Assembly: GCA_964023205.1 (NCBI GenBank)
Contig: OZ026835.1
Location: forward strand, 43,745,083 to 43,809,082
From: Lutraria lutraria
Lineage: Eukaryota; Mollusca; Bivalvia; Venerida; Mactridae
DNA: 64,000 nt
Reading direction: 5' to 3'
Shown: positions 47,201 to 58,560 of the stretch, in pieces
Numbering within the stretch: position 1 is the first letter of the stretch
Layout: each line of letters starts with the position of its first letter
Notes under the pieces: model-generated
What the model was told of the DNA's origin: nothing
What the model saw: only the letters and a program-made list of their open reading frames with translations
Database searches by the model: none
Translations under genes and position numbers: made by a program

Positions 47201-50200
47201 TGGTGTGTAGCATAGTCTAGTGGACCTCTACCAAGTTTGTTCAAATTATTGCCCTAGGGGCAAAATTGGCCCCGCCACAGGGGTCACTTGATTTATATAG
47301 ACTTATAAAGGAAAATTTAAAAAATCTTCTTCTCTGAAACCACAAGGCCTAGAGCTAAGATATTTGGTATGTAGCATTATCTAGTGGACCTCTACCAAGT
47401 TTGTTCAAATTATTGCCCTAAGGTCAAAATTGGCCCTGCCCTGGGTGGGGTTTATTCTATTTTATATAGCAAAATTTAAAAAATGTTCTCCGACACCACA
47501 AGGCCTAGAACTAAGATATTTGGTATGCAGCATTGTCTAGTGGACCTCTACCAAGTTTGTTCAAATTATTGCCCTAGGGTCAAAATTGGCCCCGCCCCGG
47601 GGGTCACTTGATTTATATAGACTTATATAGGAAAATTTAAAAAATCTTCTCCTAAACCGCAAGGCCTAGAGCTTAGATATTTTGTATGTGGCATTGTCTA
47701 GTGGACCTCTACCAAGTTTGTTCAAATTTTGGCCCCGGGGTCAAAATTAGCCCTGCCCTGGGGTGTATTCTATTTTATTTAGGAAATTTTTTAAAAATCT
47801 GATCCGAAACCACAAGGCCTAGAGCTAAGATATTTGGTATCTAGCTTTGTCTAATAGACCTCTTTTAAATCTGTTCATATAATGGCCATGGGAAAAAAAA
47901 CGGCCCAGATGGGTCATTTGATCTTACTTGGACTCGTATAGAAAACTTTTAAATTAACAATGTTAATCTCCAAATGACCTTTTCTCCTGGTGAGCATTTA
48001 TAGGGCCATCATGGCCCTCTTGTCTTGTTCTATGTTTGAGTTTATGGTTAAATGAGTATTAATTTATATAAAAATACTCCAGATTTCCTCGTTTATTCAT
48101 AAAGCATACTATGTTATGATTGAGCTCCTTTCATTTGATATAGTCATACATCAGAAATAAAATTAATATCAAGGATCTAAATCCTGCGATGACACCAGAT
48201 GTTAATTTTTTCCTGTATGAGTCTTTGTAAAATGAAATAGACCCGAGGCCTGGTTAGCTCAGTAGTTAGAGATCAAGAGGTTGGGAGACCGAATCCCGGC
48301 TGAGCTAGGCTTACACTGTCGGTGACAAACTGATTGAAGATATTACATCCTATGTTACATTGTCGATCACCTCTGAATTATGTGGGGTAGCTTTGTAGTA
48401 GTTTGCGGATAGAATGTAGCTAGTACTGGTCCAGGCCTAAATAAAACCCAGGAAGCTGGTTAGGATAACTGCCCGCCACAATATAACGAAACCAAATAAA
48501 TAAATGGATAAATAAAAAGATACACAAATAAATAAATAGATAAAAGAACAAATATTAGTATTTCTCTTAATTCTATTTCGCATAACTTGACAACAACTAT
48601 AATTACAAGTTGAAAAGTTGACACTTCGCGTAGCACAATCCTGCTTATTGCGAGTATCATGACGTACAGCGATCTTGTAATTAATTCAAGTGCTTCCTTG
48701 AAACATAATTGCCTACATAAGATGTACATAAAAATTGCCCATTATGTAAACACTTAATGAATTCAAGGTCTAACATCCTTACATTACAAACACGCATGTA
48801 CAAAATAAAATTCCCAGCAGTTAAGGTTTTCTCAAAACGGAGGCGAGCTTGGACTGAACATAAACATAATATCGTTTCTTTTTTTATTCCAAAGACGATG
48901 TCATGGATTTTTGCACATCATTTGAAGAAACTGTGAATGACCAGCTACATATTGTAACTGACCAAAACACAGCGAACGTTACTTGTGGATGCGTCGTGTC
49001 AGAAAATACAAACATCGTAATTACGGAGTATAGACCGTGCTACAAAGGCATCTGCACACAAACTGATTTTTACATTAATGGGGAGAAGCCTTTTGACTGT
49101 GGACACTGGTGCCAAAATATGACCTATTCTAACATTCCAAGAAACACTTTTGACATATCAACAAATGTAACCATAAGCGGTGTGTATCCATCAATGTTCC
49201 TCTGGCTTTCTATTTCAAGTAAGTATGTACTCTCCCTTGCAGTGTTTTGATTACACTTCCGTTTTACGATGAATAAATGTAAAAGATACTGTACTTGAAA
49301 TACATGTACATACATTATAGAAAAATCTCAATCATTATAAAATTAACTTTCGAGAATTCAGGTATATATGTGATAACTCTCTATTTCATAGAAACAGGAA
49401 AAGGAAATGCGACAGTTGTATGTAATGAGAAAGAGTTCAATACGATTCCTACATCTACTCTGAATACGGAATCCAACAGCGGAGGAAATAAAGGTAAAAC
49501 ACGTCGATACCCCTTTCACATAAGGGTAAAGCTACGACACCCAGCCCGAATAAAGGTAAAACTTTGATAACCCAAACTAAGCGAAACAAGAGGGCCATGA
49601 TGCCCCTATATCGCTCACCAGATAAGAAGACTCTTAGAGAAAATTATCATGAGCCTTTGCAAAAATAAGTGACCCTGGGGTGGGGCCAATGTTGCCCCTA
49701 CGGCAATAATTTAAACAAACTTGGTAGATGTCCACCAGACAATTCTACATACAAAATATGAAAGCTCTAGGCCTTGAGGTTTTGGACAAGAAGATTATTA
49801 CAGTTTTTCATGGCAACCAGAGTTTTTTAAATCAAATTTATTAACAACTTTGGTAGAGCTTCATGCAAGGAACACCCATGTAAAGTTTAGTTGAAATTGC
49901 CCAACTGGTTAGAAGGAGATGTTGTTTTGCACTTAGTGCTCTGGTGAGCTAAAATCGGTTTCCACCAAATCAAGCTGTTATATATATAGACTATGGGGCA
50001 CCAATACCCCCCCTCCCCCCCACCCGGAGGCATTTTTCTACAGTATGTTTTTCTGAAAGTGTATGGAAAGACCTACCAAATCCCAGTGTCTACCATCTGG
50101 ATGTTGGGGCTTTACTCCGTTACCGCCATTTTGGGGCGTTACCATAATTGAAATTTTAAAGTTAACACAATACCGCAAAGAGATCAAAATAATTTGTGTT

Positions 50201-53200
50201 AAAGGCTTTGTAATTATGATTATAAGCACAGAGAATGTTAACAAGAGTGTAGAAATGTTAAACTCATCATCAAATGTGTTATAATTTACGTTACCAATAT
50301 TATATTACTGAAATAAGGTCACATATACTCAAAATATTCGATTATCATCATATACTTACTGTTTCTGGATCGAGCAGAACACTATCTAATGAGTAAATGG
50401 TACTCAATTGTATTATATGTTGACAAGGTGAAAAAAAGTATAATAACAATGCAGAAAATATGTGTATATTATTAACCGCATGCGTTACCAAAATATAACT
50501 ATGAACATAAGTGCATGTTTAACTAAACCTTGATATTTTTTGCATCAGACATTATAAAATCTAAAGTGGCATTTAGGCTTATATTTAAAAAAACCATTTC
50601 ATTATAAAATTTTCATATCAATCAATCAAATCAAAGCAATCAATTGTCAATAAATAAATAATTTCATTAATCGAATAAATATTTAATTTAGTCTATCAAT
50701 TTCATAGTAATTTATAGATATGTTTCTTTTTTCAATGATTATGCAATTGTAACCTGTGACCTAGCAGTGGCCATGAAATCATTGTTTTGGCAGTTTCCGG
50801 AACAAATTCACTAATGTCATAATGAGAACGGGTGTATTTCACACACGTATGCTCCATCTTCGATACATCTAGATGAAGTAATGAACAACAGTGGTCTGGC
50901 GGAACTTATGATAAATTCCGGAATTGTGCCAGTGGTTCTCTTGACAAAGTAACGTCTGGGAAACACTAAAACCAAGCTCGATGGGAGCACAGGCCCTTAT
51001 CGAAGGGTCAATTACACCGGCCAAAATTTGAAGAAACACAACCTTTCACACAGAGTATTTCAGCATAATATAACTCAGATACGAGCAGAACGTAACGCAT
51101 TTGGCCTGCTTATGCTTCTGTCAGTTCAACATGACATAGCCCTGAAGCTTACCTGGTCATTTCTTCTAGGTCGAGTGCCTTATAATGAATCACCAATAGA
51201 ACCAACAACTAGCCATTCTACAGAAGACGCATCCTATGTTGTTAATGGTAACGCCTAATTGGGTGGGTAACTGCAGAGTCTTAAAGCAGTTCCGGACACA
51301 TTCGAGCAAGTAGCTGAGGCGATTTCTTATCAGTTGCTTAAAACGTTTCGTGTAGACTTTATATCAGACACCTACAACAAACAGTCTTATTAAATAAGAT
51401 GAGTGCCGATGACGTTTGGCAGCTCCAACGTTCTTGTTCTCAGGTAAAAAAAACAATAACTCCATGAAATCGGATGGGCTTCATATCTAATGACGACAAT
51501 AAGACACAGTCAATGAAGCTAGTCTTTGAGCAGTCTTACAGAGATGGCGTCACAGTCACACTAACTGAGATTCAAAGCACTGAGATTACAGTATGGAGCA
51601 AAGTTTAAATGTGTTAGACAAAACCATCGTTAAACCATTTAAAGGCCAGTGTTATCATCATTTTGAATTAAAATTTGAATGTAAAGTATGTATAGTCTGT
51701 ACAGATGTACATCATTTTACGAATTAACCACAATTACCAAGGAAACGCTATCATGTGTCAATACGCAATCTCACTAATCTCAGAGACAATATAGTGTTCC
51801 AGCGCTACTTTACTGAATGAAACTATTTTCAATATGTAGTGAATTTCGTTACCTCAACAGTTAATGATGAAACAGAGGAAACAAACATAATCCTGCATAT
51901 ATCTCCAACTTTTATCAAAACTGAAAAGTCTGCAATGTATACTTATACTATTTTTTAAAGCGGATGTATATGCGTCACGTAATTGTAATTAGAAAAAGTA
52001 ATGTACATAGCTATAGGAGCTTTGCTCCTATAAATGAAGATTACATGACAATATTAGCCAATTTACCACGCGTGTTTGTTAACAGTGCCATTGAGACATT
52101 TGTATGTGTTGTTTGGTCATTAAAATACGACATCAATAAACTGAGGTATGACAAGTATCAAAGCCATGATTGTGTTCTGAAGTGGTATAGACATGAGCTT
52201 ACTCACTCCCTGCAGATCCCGTCTCGTACGTTCAATGTGTTACGGGTGGTTATAAGGTGTATATTTGGACCCATGCAAAGAGGGCAATCTTGATCGTCTG
52301 AAAGTGGTTGGAAATTCAGTCCTGACAACATGCTGGAATACAACTGGTACGAGGATAATAGTGTGCCAAAGGCAAGCGACGCAGAAGACACTGATGATAA
52401 AAACGACATTGAGCTCATTAGTATGCTCGATGCTGTCTATGAAACAGAAAAGTGATGAGGATTTGTGAAATTCGTGAACGTTTGCCATCAGAACAACAAA
52501 AATACCTTGATGACGATATGTACAGCTAATGAAATCTGACATAACGTACAATATTGCACTTAAGTATATATATATAAATAATCATGTAACAAATGGTAAC
52601 GTAAATGACATACACGTGTTTATGTGTGTCAATGGCACAATGTTTATTGCACTGTCGCTGTCATTGTAAATTTGATTGTTTCATAGATACATATTCTTAG
52701 AATACATTCGATGATGATTTTATAACAGTTTCATAGAAATGTTGTTACTCGTTTATGAATAATTTCAAACGTAACACAAATAAAACCATGTAACGTAAAA
52801 CACAATCAGTGATGAATTAAAAAAAATGGAAATTCAATGTTAATTTACATGTACGTATTGCCAGTAATCAAGTATAAACATTTTGTATATCAAATCAATG
52901 TTTTATGCATTGTAAAGCGTGTTAAGTACTTATCGTGATAAAGGTAACGTTATGTAACGTAAACTACTATTATCCCAGTCAAACTTTACAACATTTGTAA
53001 CTAGAAATGTTTTCCAGTTATGGGTATTAATGAATGCATCATGATTACCTATTACTGTATACCTATTTGATCATAGCATGTGATCACAGTAATATAAATG
53101 ATTTCCATGTAACACGTATACTTTTATATGTAACGTATTTTACGTAAAATGAAGACATAAACGAGCATTCAATGAAAGAAAAACATGAACATGTGGTAGT

Positions 53201-55013
53201 ATTTGCCTAATATGAATAAAACATTGTTTACGACTGCTTTTGTATTAATTTAACATATACAACTGTCATTTCCTTGTCATTTTAGGGTAACGCAGGGTAA
53301 CGTAAATTACAGAGCATATATAGTGCAATAAAGTGAAAAACATGCATTTGATCGATAAATAAAGCCGCTGCTAACTTATTATGGTCAAAGGAATTGTTCA
53401 AATTGATTAATTATTCAAAATATCTAGAACAAGACTTCTAACAAAATAAAATTATTGTCAAACGTATTTTTCGGTAACGGTAATTAGCATGTTGTAGTTC
53501 ACAAACGCCCATACGCCCAGATTGTAGACACTGGAAAAATGATCAGCAGGCATTGAGCTTTCAAAAAAATGGTGTCTACAAAAATGCCTCCGGGGGGGAG
53601 GGTTTCGCCCAGTAGCCCATAGCCTAATAGGTTAAAGCCTTAAAAAAGAGGTAAAAAACTACGGCACTCAACCAAAATAAAGTAAAATGATGGACAATAC
53701 CCCCGACCTAATAGAAGTAATCAACGATATTCTCACTCAAATACTCTCAACCTTAAGGCCCTAAAATTGTTTTCAAGTCCCGACTTAGAATCATTTCTTT
53801 ATTCACGATATAATGATTGAAATAGAATTCTTTATTATCAAGCTAGGAATTGTATAATAGCTTTAGTCCTTCTGATCCTGCGTCATATGGTAGCTAAGAT
53901 ACTATAGATTCTGCGTCCTGACTTTCAGAATTACTTCCAATTCTAATGTCATTTAGATAAATATTAATAAACCAGCCCACCAAAAGGTGATTCAATAGCT
54001 TGATCCTAGGTTACATGTACAATATTATTAGTATTCTGCTCTATTTTCAGTGGAGGAGGAGGAAGACTCCCATATTTCCATCATACCAATAGTGGGCGGA
54101 GTTGTAGGTTCTATTATAGCTTTAACAATAGCTGCCGTATTTATCGTATATATTAAGTATATAAGGTAAATTACCCGTTTTACAAATAATTAACTCGTGA
54201 ATATCACAAATACTAGTATTTATAAGAGAACGTAAACCATTTTAAAATTTCTATCATAGAATTCAATTCGTCGAAAATATTCACATAACCATGTGTTTTA
54301 AGTCTCTTGTTGTGACATTATTTTGACAATATAATACACATCATGAATGTTCCTTTCATAGAAGAAGAAAGGCTGCCGAACAATCAGCAGAAGGAGAATC
54401 TCACTATCATTTACCCCAGATTAACAGAGATTCACCACATTTGGTACCTGGCCAAGGTGAACGATCTAACAATGCGTATGAAATGCAAGATGATACAATA
54501 ACGGGAGCCAGTGGGACAACACAGGCAAATAGAGAGGGCGACAATGACTCATTTGAAGTTCATGCGTATGAAATAAAGCAAACTGATGATGCAGTCTATT
54601 CTAGTGAACATTACGCAAAAATACTTGATGATAGTCATGAACAAAATGTCGCTAATGCAACTGTAAGTTATGTTAAAGCGGGACACTATGATGTTCTGCA
54701 GAGTAACAATCCACACACTACTTACATACATCCTCAGTGTAGAGATAATGAATCCGAATATGATGTAACAAGTACAGCTATGCATCCTAGGCAAAATCCG
54801 ATCTCTTACGAAACACTACTGGATACCGATGCCTATTCACATGTTAATCAAACGAACAATGTCAGTATGGCTAAAGGAGTAGAAAATTATTCACACATAA
54901 ATGTAGCTCAGTGTTCAGACGACTATTCGAAAATAGAACGAGTTGGGAATCATCAAGGTTCGCAATGTCAGGACGACTATTCTCACCTGACTCTTTCACT
55001 CAGTTATAATTAG
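44255..55013 (+). CDS. R3: SUEL-lectin-like transmembrane receptor with a canonical ITAM, 540 aa
   Basis: Exons 44255-44330, 45569-45922, 48895-49218, 49392-49493, 54051-54165, 54362-55013; GT-AG introns, phases 1,1,1,1,2. Signal peptide MARSMYKGYSVILAVVYMMF (to ~25); SUEL-like domain to 143; CUB-like domain 144-251; a short stalk (34 residues, versus ~62-68 in R1 and R2); an acidic juxtamembrane EEEED; transmembrane helix about 300-318 (GGVVGSIIALTIAAVFIVYI); RRRK; tail 324-540 with 15 tyrosines. YSHINVAQCSDDYSKI is YxxI-x8-YxxI, a full ITAM; ISYETL fits ITIM. The gene is stretched to 10.8 kb by a pearl-like array in intron 2 and a 3.6-kb transposon in intron 4. It is likely the activating member of the family; this is inferred from the motif alone. 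Confidence 0.8.
44765..44995 (+). repeat. SINE-like sequence in intron 1 of R3
   Basis: A-box-like 'catggtcgagtggttaaagt' at ~44789 and B-box-like 'atcactggttctaccc' near 44862. Confidence 0.55.
45362..45461 (+). repeat. Foldback repeat with ~40-bp arms in intron 1 of R3
   Basis: Left arm ACTGACCCGATACGGGATAT ... CTGTGGAAAACCAT and right arm ATGGTTTTCCACAGACCCG ... CGTATCGGGTCTGT are reverse complements with few mismatches around a ~20-bp loop. About 110 bp before exon 2. Confidence 0.75.
45569..45922 (+). other. R3 exon 2: SUEL/rhamnose-binding-lectin-like domain
   Basis: Contains ITCSNAHKIKIENITYHISD, EKCSYKRSCQLND and IWFIDINYTCVS. Neither YGR nor DPC is present (TYHIS and TPQGI at those places). 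Confidence 0.7.
45958..48024 (+). mobile_element. Full-length pearl-like element F1 (2.07 kb) in intron 2 of R3
   Basis: Left end with foldback CTCACCAGAGCACGAATGTG / CTCAGGGTGAGC, then about eleven ~165-bp units, ending GGTGAGCATTTATAGGGCCA, then TCATGGCCCTCTTG. An 800-bp higher-order repeat is visible: the segment starting 46211 recurs at 47011. Starts 36 bases after exon 2. Confidence 0.85.
48240..48545 (+). mobile_element. tRNA-derived SINE with (AAAT)n tail in intron 2 of R3
   Basis: Head GGTTAGCTCAGTAGTTAGAG and GGGAGACCGAATCCC resemble A and B boxes of a tRNA; the body includes 'gcccgccacaatataac'; the tail is AATAAATAAAT-rich (48490-48545). Confidence 0.75.
48895..49218 (+). other. 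R3 exon 3: CUB-like beta-sandwich domain
   Basis: VTCGCVVSENTNIVITEYRPC, FYINGEKPFDCGHWCQNMTY, NVTISGVYPSMFLWLSIS. Closest to R1 of the two other copies (shared EYxPC, DCGxxC, FLW/LFW). Confidence 0.5.
49586..49953 (-). mobile_element. Pearl-like element F1, short reverse copy in intron 4 of R3
   Basis: Starts ACAAGAGGGCCATGATGCCC, one to two core units, then the left-end region 'ttggtagagcttcatgcaag' and 'gtgctctggtgagctaaaa'. Begins about 90 bases after exon 4. Confidence 0.7.
50830..52455 (+). pseudogene. Degenerate coding relic inside the 3.6-kb element
   Basis: Protein-like segments in several frames with stops: LDEVMNNSGLAELMINSGIV near 50870, RNAFGLLMLLSVQHDIALKL near 51080, FEQVAEAISYQLLKTFRVDF and ISDTYNKQS near 51300, INKLRYDKYQSHD near 52135, and an acidic C-terminus DNMLEYNWYEDNSVPKASDA ending at a TGA near 52455. 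The 'DF.SDTY' block recalls multicopy proteins of invertebrate genomes linked to mobile DNA, but I cannot name the family with confidence. Its position between inverted repeats suggests it was the element's own gene. Confidence 0.5.
52590..53490 (+). repeat. Cluster of GTAACGTAA-type motifs
   Basis: GTAACG(T/C) occurs about ten times (e.g. near 52597, 52790, 52945, 52955, 53130, 53286, 53296, 53471) between the relic and the right inverted repeat; similar GTTACC/GTTACG words lie near the left end (~50118, 50137). Confidence 0.5.
54362..55013 (+). other. R3 exon 6: cytoplasmic tail with ITAM at 54888-54935
   Basis: 217 codons. YSHI (54888) and YSKI (54924-54935) are separated by eight residues; further YSHV, HYDVL, HYAKI, and the terminal DDYSHLTL. 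Stop TAG 55011-55013. Confidence 0.8.
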
Positions 55014-55166
55014 AATGGAAAAACTGCAGTTCTCTTAACGGATTTGTATGACCATCTTAAAGCAACATCTGCAGATGGTGGTTCTGAAATGATGGCTGCT
55101 GTATGCAATGACAATAACACTAAAGTTAAAGTCCAATTAGCTTTTTGCTACAGAAAAGAATATTAT

Positions 55167-57152
55167 GGAGTCCCATAAGCATATAAATTTGTCAGTCAAG
55201 TAGTTTCTTTTTTTCTTTAACAGAGGAATCGGATGTGTTTTCCTCCCGTACATACTTTATAGCAAGAAAAAATGTTTCCAAAACCACTATCGTATTTAAT
55301 TCAATATCATAGAAAAAAATACTAGTGTTTTTAGAAGAAAAATGGCTTTTTTCGTCGGTATTATTATCTTGGGATAATATCAGCAATTGATAGTTCTTCT
55401 GCACATATTTTTATAGCAAACAAGAGGGCCATGATGGCCCTATAAATGCTCACCAGGAGAAAAGGTCATTTGGAGATTAACATTGTTGAAGTTTTCTATA
55501 CCAGGCTTAGTAAGATCAAGTGACCCATCTGGGCCGTTTTTTATCCCATGGCCATTATATGAACATATTTTAAAGAGGTCCATTAGACAAAGCTAGATAC
55601 CAAATATCTTAGCTCTAGGCCTTGTGGTTTCCGAGAAGAAGATTTTTTTTAATTTTCCTATATAAAATAGAATAAACACCAGGGCAGGGCTAATTTTGAC
55701 CCCGGGGCCATAATTAGAACAAACTTGGTAGAGGTCCACTACACAATGCCACATACAAAATATCTAAGCTCTAGGCCTTGCGGTTTCGGAGCAGAAGATT
55801 TTTTAAATTTTCCTGTATAAGTCTATATAAATCAAGTGACCCCCGGGGCGGGGCCAATTTTGACCCTAGGGCAATAATTTTAACAAACTTGGTAGAAGTC
55901 CACTAGACAATGCTACATACCAAATATCTTAGCTCTAGGCCTTGTGGTTTCGGAGAAGAAAATTTTTTAAATTTTCCTATATAAGTCTTTATAAATCAAG
56001 TGACCCCGGGGCGGGGCCAATTTTGACCCTAGGGCAATAATTTGAACAAACTTGGTAGAGGTCCACTAGACAATGCTACATACCAAATATCTTAGCTCTA
56101 GGCCTTGTGGTTTCGGAGAAGATTTTTTTAATTTTCTTATATAAAATAGAATAAACCCCAGGGCAGGGCCAATTTTGACCCTAGGGCAATTATTTGAACA
56201 AACTTGGTAGAGGTCCACTAGATAATGCTACATACCAAATATCTTAGCTCTAGGCCTTGTGGTTTTGGAGAAGAAGATTTTTTAAATTTTCCTATATAAG
56301 TCTATATAAATCAAATGACCCTCGGGGCGGGGCCAATTTTGACACTAGGCCAATAATTTGAACAAACTTGGTAGAGGTCCACTAGACAATGCTAGATACT
56401 AAATATCTTAGCTTAAGGCCTTGTGGTTTCGGAGAAGAAGATTTTTTAAATGTTCCTATATAAAATAGAATAAACCCCAGGGCAGGGCCAATTTTAACCC
56501 CGGGGCCATAATTTCAACAAACTCGGTAGAGGTCCACTAGACAATGCTACATACAAAATATCTAAGCTCTAGGCCTTGCGGTTTCGGAGAAGAAGATTTT
56601 TAAAATTTTCCTATATAAGTCTAAATAAATCAAGTGACCCCCGGGGCGGGGCCAATTTTGACCCTAGGGCAATAATTTGAACAAACTTGGTAGAGGTCCA
56701 CTAGACTATGCTACACACCAAATATCAAAGCTCTAGGCATTGTAGTTTTTGACAAGAAGATTTTTTAAATTTCCTATATAAGTCTATGTAAAATCAAGTT
56801 ACCCCCGGGGCGGAGCCAATTTTGACCCTAGGGGAATAATTTGAACAATCTTTGTAGAGTTCCATTAGACTCTGTGGTTTCGGACAAGAAGATTTTTTAA
56901 GTTTTTTCAATTTGTTGCCATAGCAACAAGAATTTTTAATGAAATTTAATTTTTTGAACAACTTTGAAAGGGGACCACCCAAGGATCATTCCAGCCAAGT
57001 TTGGTTGCAATTGGCATAGCGGTGTAGGAGATGTTGTTTTAAGTAAACATGGACGCCACGTATTCGTAACGACGCACGATGGACGCAGGGCGATCACAAA
57101 AGCTCACCCTGAGCACTGGTGAGCTAAAAAGCTAATGGGGTTATATGGGGAC
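55167..57152 (+). mobile_element. MITE M1 split by a pearl-like element
   Basis: Left part 55167-55418 ('agtcccataagcat' to 'ttatagcaaa') and right part 57129-57152 ('aaaagctaatgggg' then 'gggact' and TTAA at 57153-57156). Confidence 0.7.
55419..57128 (-). mobile_element. Full-length pearl-like element F1 (1.7 kb, reverse) inside a MITE
   Basis: ACAAGAGGGCCATGATGGCC at the 3' end (plus-strand left), about nine core units, and the 5' end with 'gcagggcgatcacaaaagct' and CACCCTGAGCACTGGTGAGC. It sits in the A-tract 'gcaaaaagct' of MITE M1. Confidence 0.85.
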
Positions 57153-57204
57153 TTTAAACGTGCAATACCTGGTTAGCAGACACACAAGTAAATCAGTCTC
57201 CTGA

Positions 57205-57640
57205 ATTAAAATCTGTTTTGAATCTTATGATTTTGTATTATTTACTGAAACTTGGTCGAATGATATGAAAGATAGATTTACAGGTTGATCATTTTGAAGA
57301 TTTTGTTTAATATAGAAAAGCAAATAAGTTGTCTAGGAAGAGATCGTCGGTTGGTATGGTTGTTTATTTTGAACAAGTGATGCTATAGTTTTCCTGAGCC
57401 AAAACCGTATCTGATGTATTTAAATTAATCGGTCGGCTTTTTGTTTGAAGAATGATCTATTTTTCTATTTATGTTATATCGTACCAGAAACCGGTTCTAA
57501 ACAATCTATTGTTGCCGTAGATATACCCATACATTTTGACTTTATTTCATGCGGTGATACGACTGCACATTCAATTCAGACTGTCCTGATTTTGTGTTGG
57601 GACGACTCAGTTTCTAAATGGCCCTATATCGCTCACATGA
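57205..57640 (+). pseudogene. LINE endonuclease-domain relic
   Basis: Protein-like pieces in shifting frames: DFVLFTETWSNDMKDRFT at ~57230, RKANKLSRKRSSVGMVVYF at ~57315, and KNDLFFYLCYIVPETGSKQS at 57448. They match the order of the apurinic-type endonuclease of non-LTR retrotransposons (..SETW.., ..GG.A.Y.., ..YLC.VY.PP..S). Stops and shifts make it inactive. Confidence 0.6.
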
Positions 57641-58560
57641 CAATCACTGTTCATTCATTAAAACTTTGGTTTGAACAGGTGACCTAGTTTTTGACCCAAG
57701 ATGACCCATTTAAAACTTTCCCTACGTATAAATAAAACAAACATTCCGACAAAATTTGGTGAAGATCCAATCAAAACCATGAAAACTAAAGAATAGAAAA
57801 TAATTTTCTAAGATTTGATCTTGTAAGCTAGTTTTTGACCCAGGTGACCTATGTTCGAATTTGTCTCGCATATCATTAAGACAAACATTCTGACAAGGTT
57901 TGGTGAAGATACAATAAAACTTTGACATCTTAATAATGTTTTCCTAAGATTTGACTTCGTGACCTAGTTTTAGACCCTAGATGACCCATATTTATCCTTA
58001 TTCTTAATATCATTGAGACGAACAATCGGACAAGGTTTGGCCAAAATCCAATTAAAATCATACAATTTAGAGCTTTTACAGGATTTTCACCTAAGATTTG
58101 GCCTGGTGACCCAGTTTTTTACCCCGGTTAGACCATTATTCAACATCGGCCCACATATCATCGAGGCAAATATTTTGACAAGGTTTGGTGAAGATCTCGT
58201 CCAAGATATTTTAAAGACAAACATTCTGACAAGGTTTCATGATGATCCAATCATTTCTAGTGTGTTCATAAGGTTTTCCTGTTGCCCTAGTGACCTAATT
58301 TTTGACCGGAAATGACCCATTATCAAACTTGACCTACATAAGTTTTATGAAGTTCCAATCAAACAGTGATTTCTAAAGTGGTCACAAGGTTTACCTTATT
58401 TGGCCCTGGTGACCTAGTTTTCCCAAAATGGCCCAATATCGTACTCGTCCGAGATTTTGTCACTATTAACATTCTGACCCAGTTTTGCTATTTAAAATTG
58501 AGCTAAAAATGTGGCCCTAGTGAGTTCACCAGGTAAAGTTTGACGACGCACACCGCACGA
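57641..58560 (+). repeat. Array element F4, ~130-150-bp units
   Basis: Six units marked by 'gtgacctagtttttgaccc' (57676, 57826, 57958, 58106, 58281, 58409) and 'gacaaggtttggtgaagat'. Begins at 'ggccctatatcgctcac' and ends at 'acgacgcacaccgcacgac', mirroring the F1 ends in reverse orientation. Confidence 0.65.

Larger units (their letters stand above)
49988..53627 (+). mobile_element. 3.6-kb DNA transposon-like element with long terminal inverted repeats in intron 4 of R3
   Basis: The left end (CTATGGGGCACCAATACCCC ... CCCGGAGGCATTTTTCTAC) matches the reverse complement of the right end (GGCTATGGGCTACTGGGC ... CCCGGAGGCATTTTTGTAG). The similarity seems to continue for ~150 bp through CCCAGTGTCTAC. 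Inside is a broken coding relic (50830-52455) and GTAACGTAA-rich subterminal sequence. No target duplication is clear. Confidence 0.65.
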
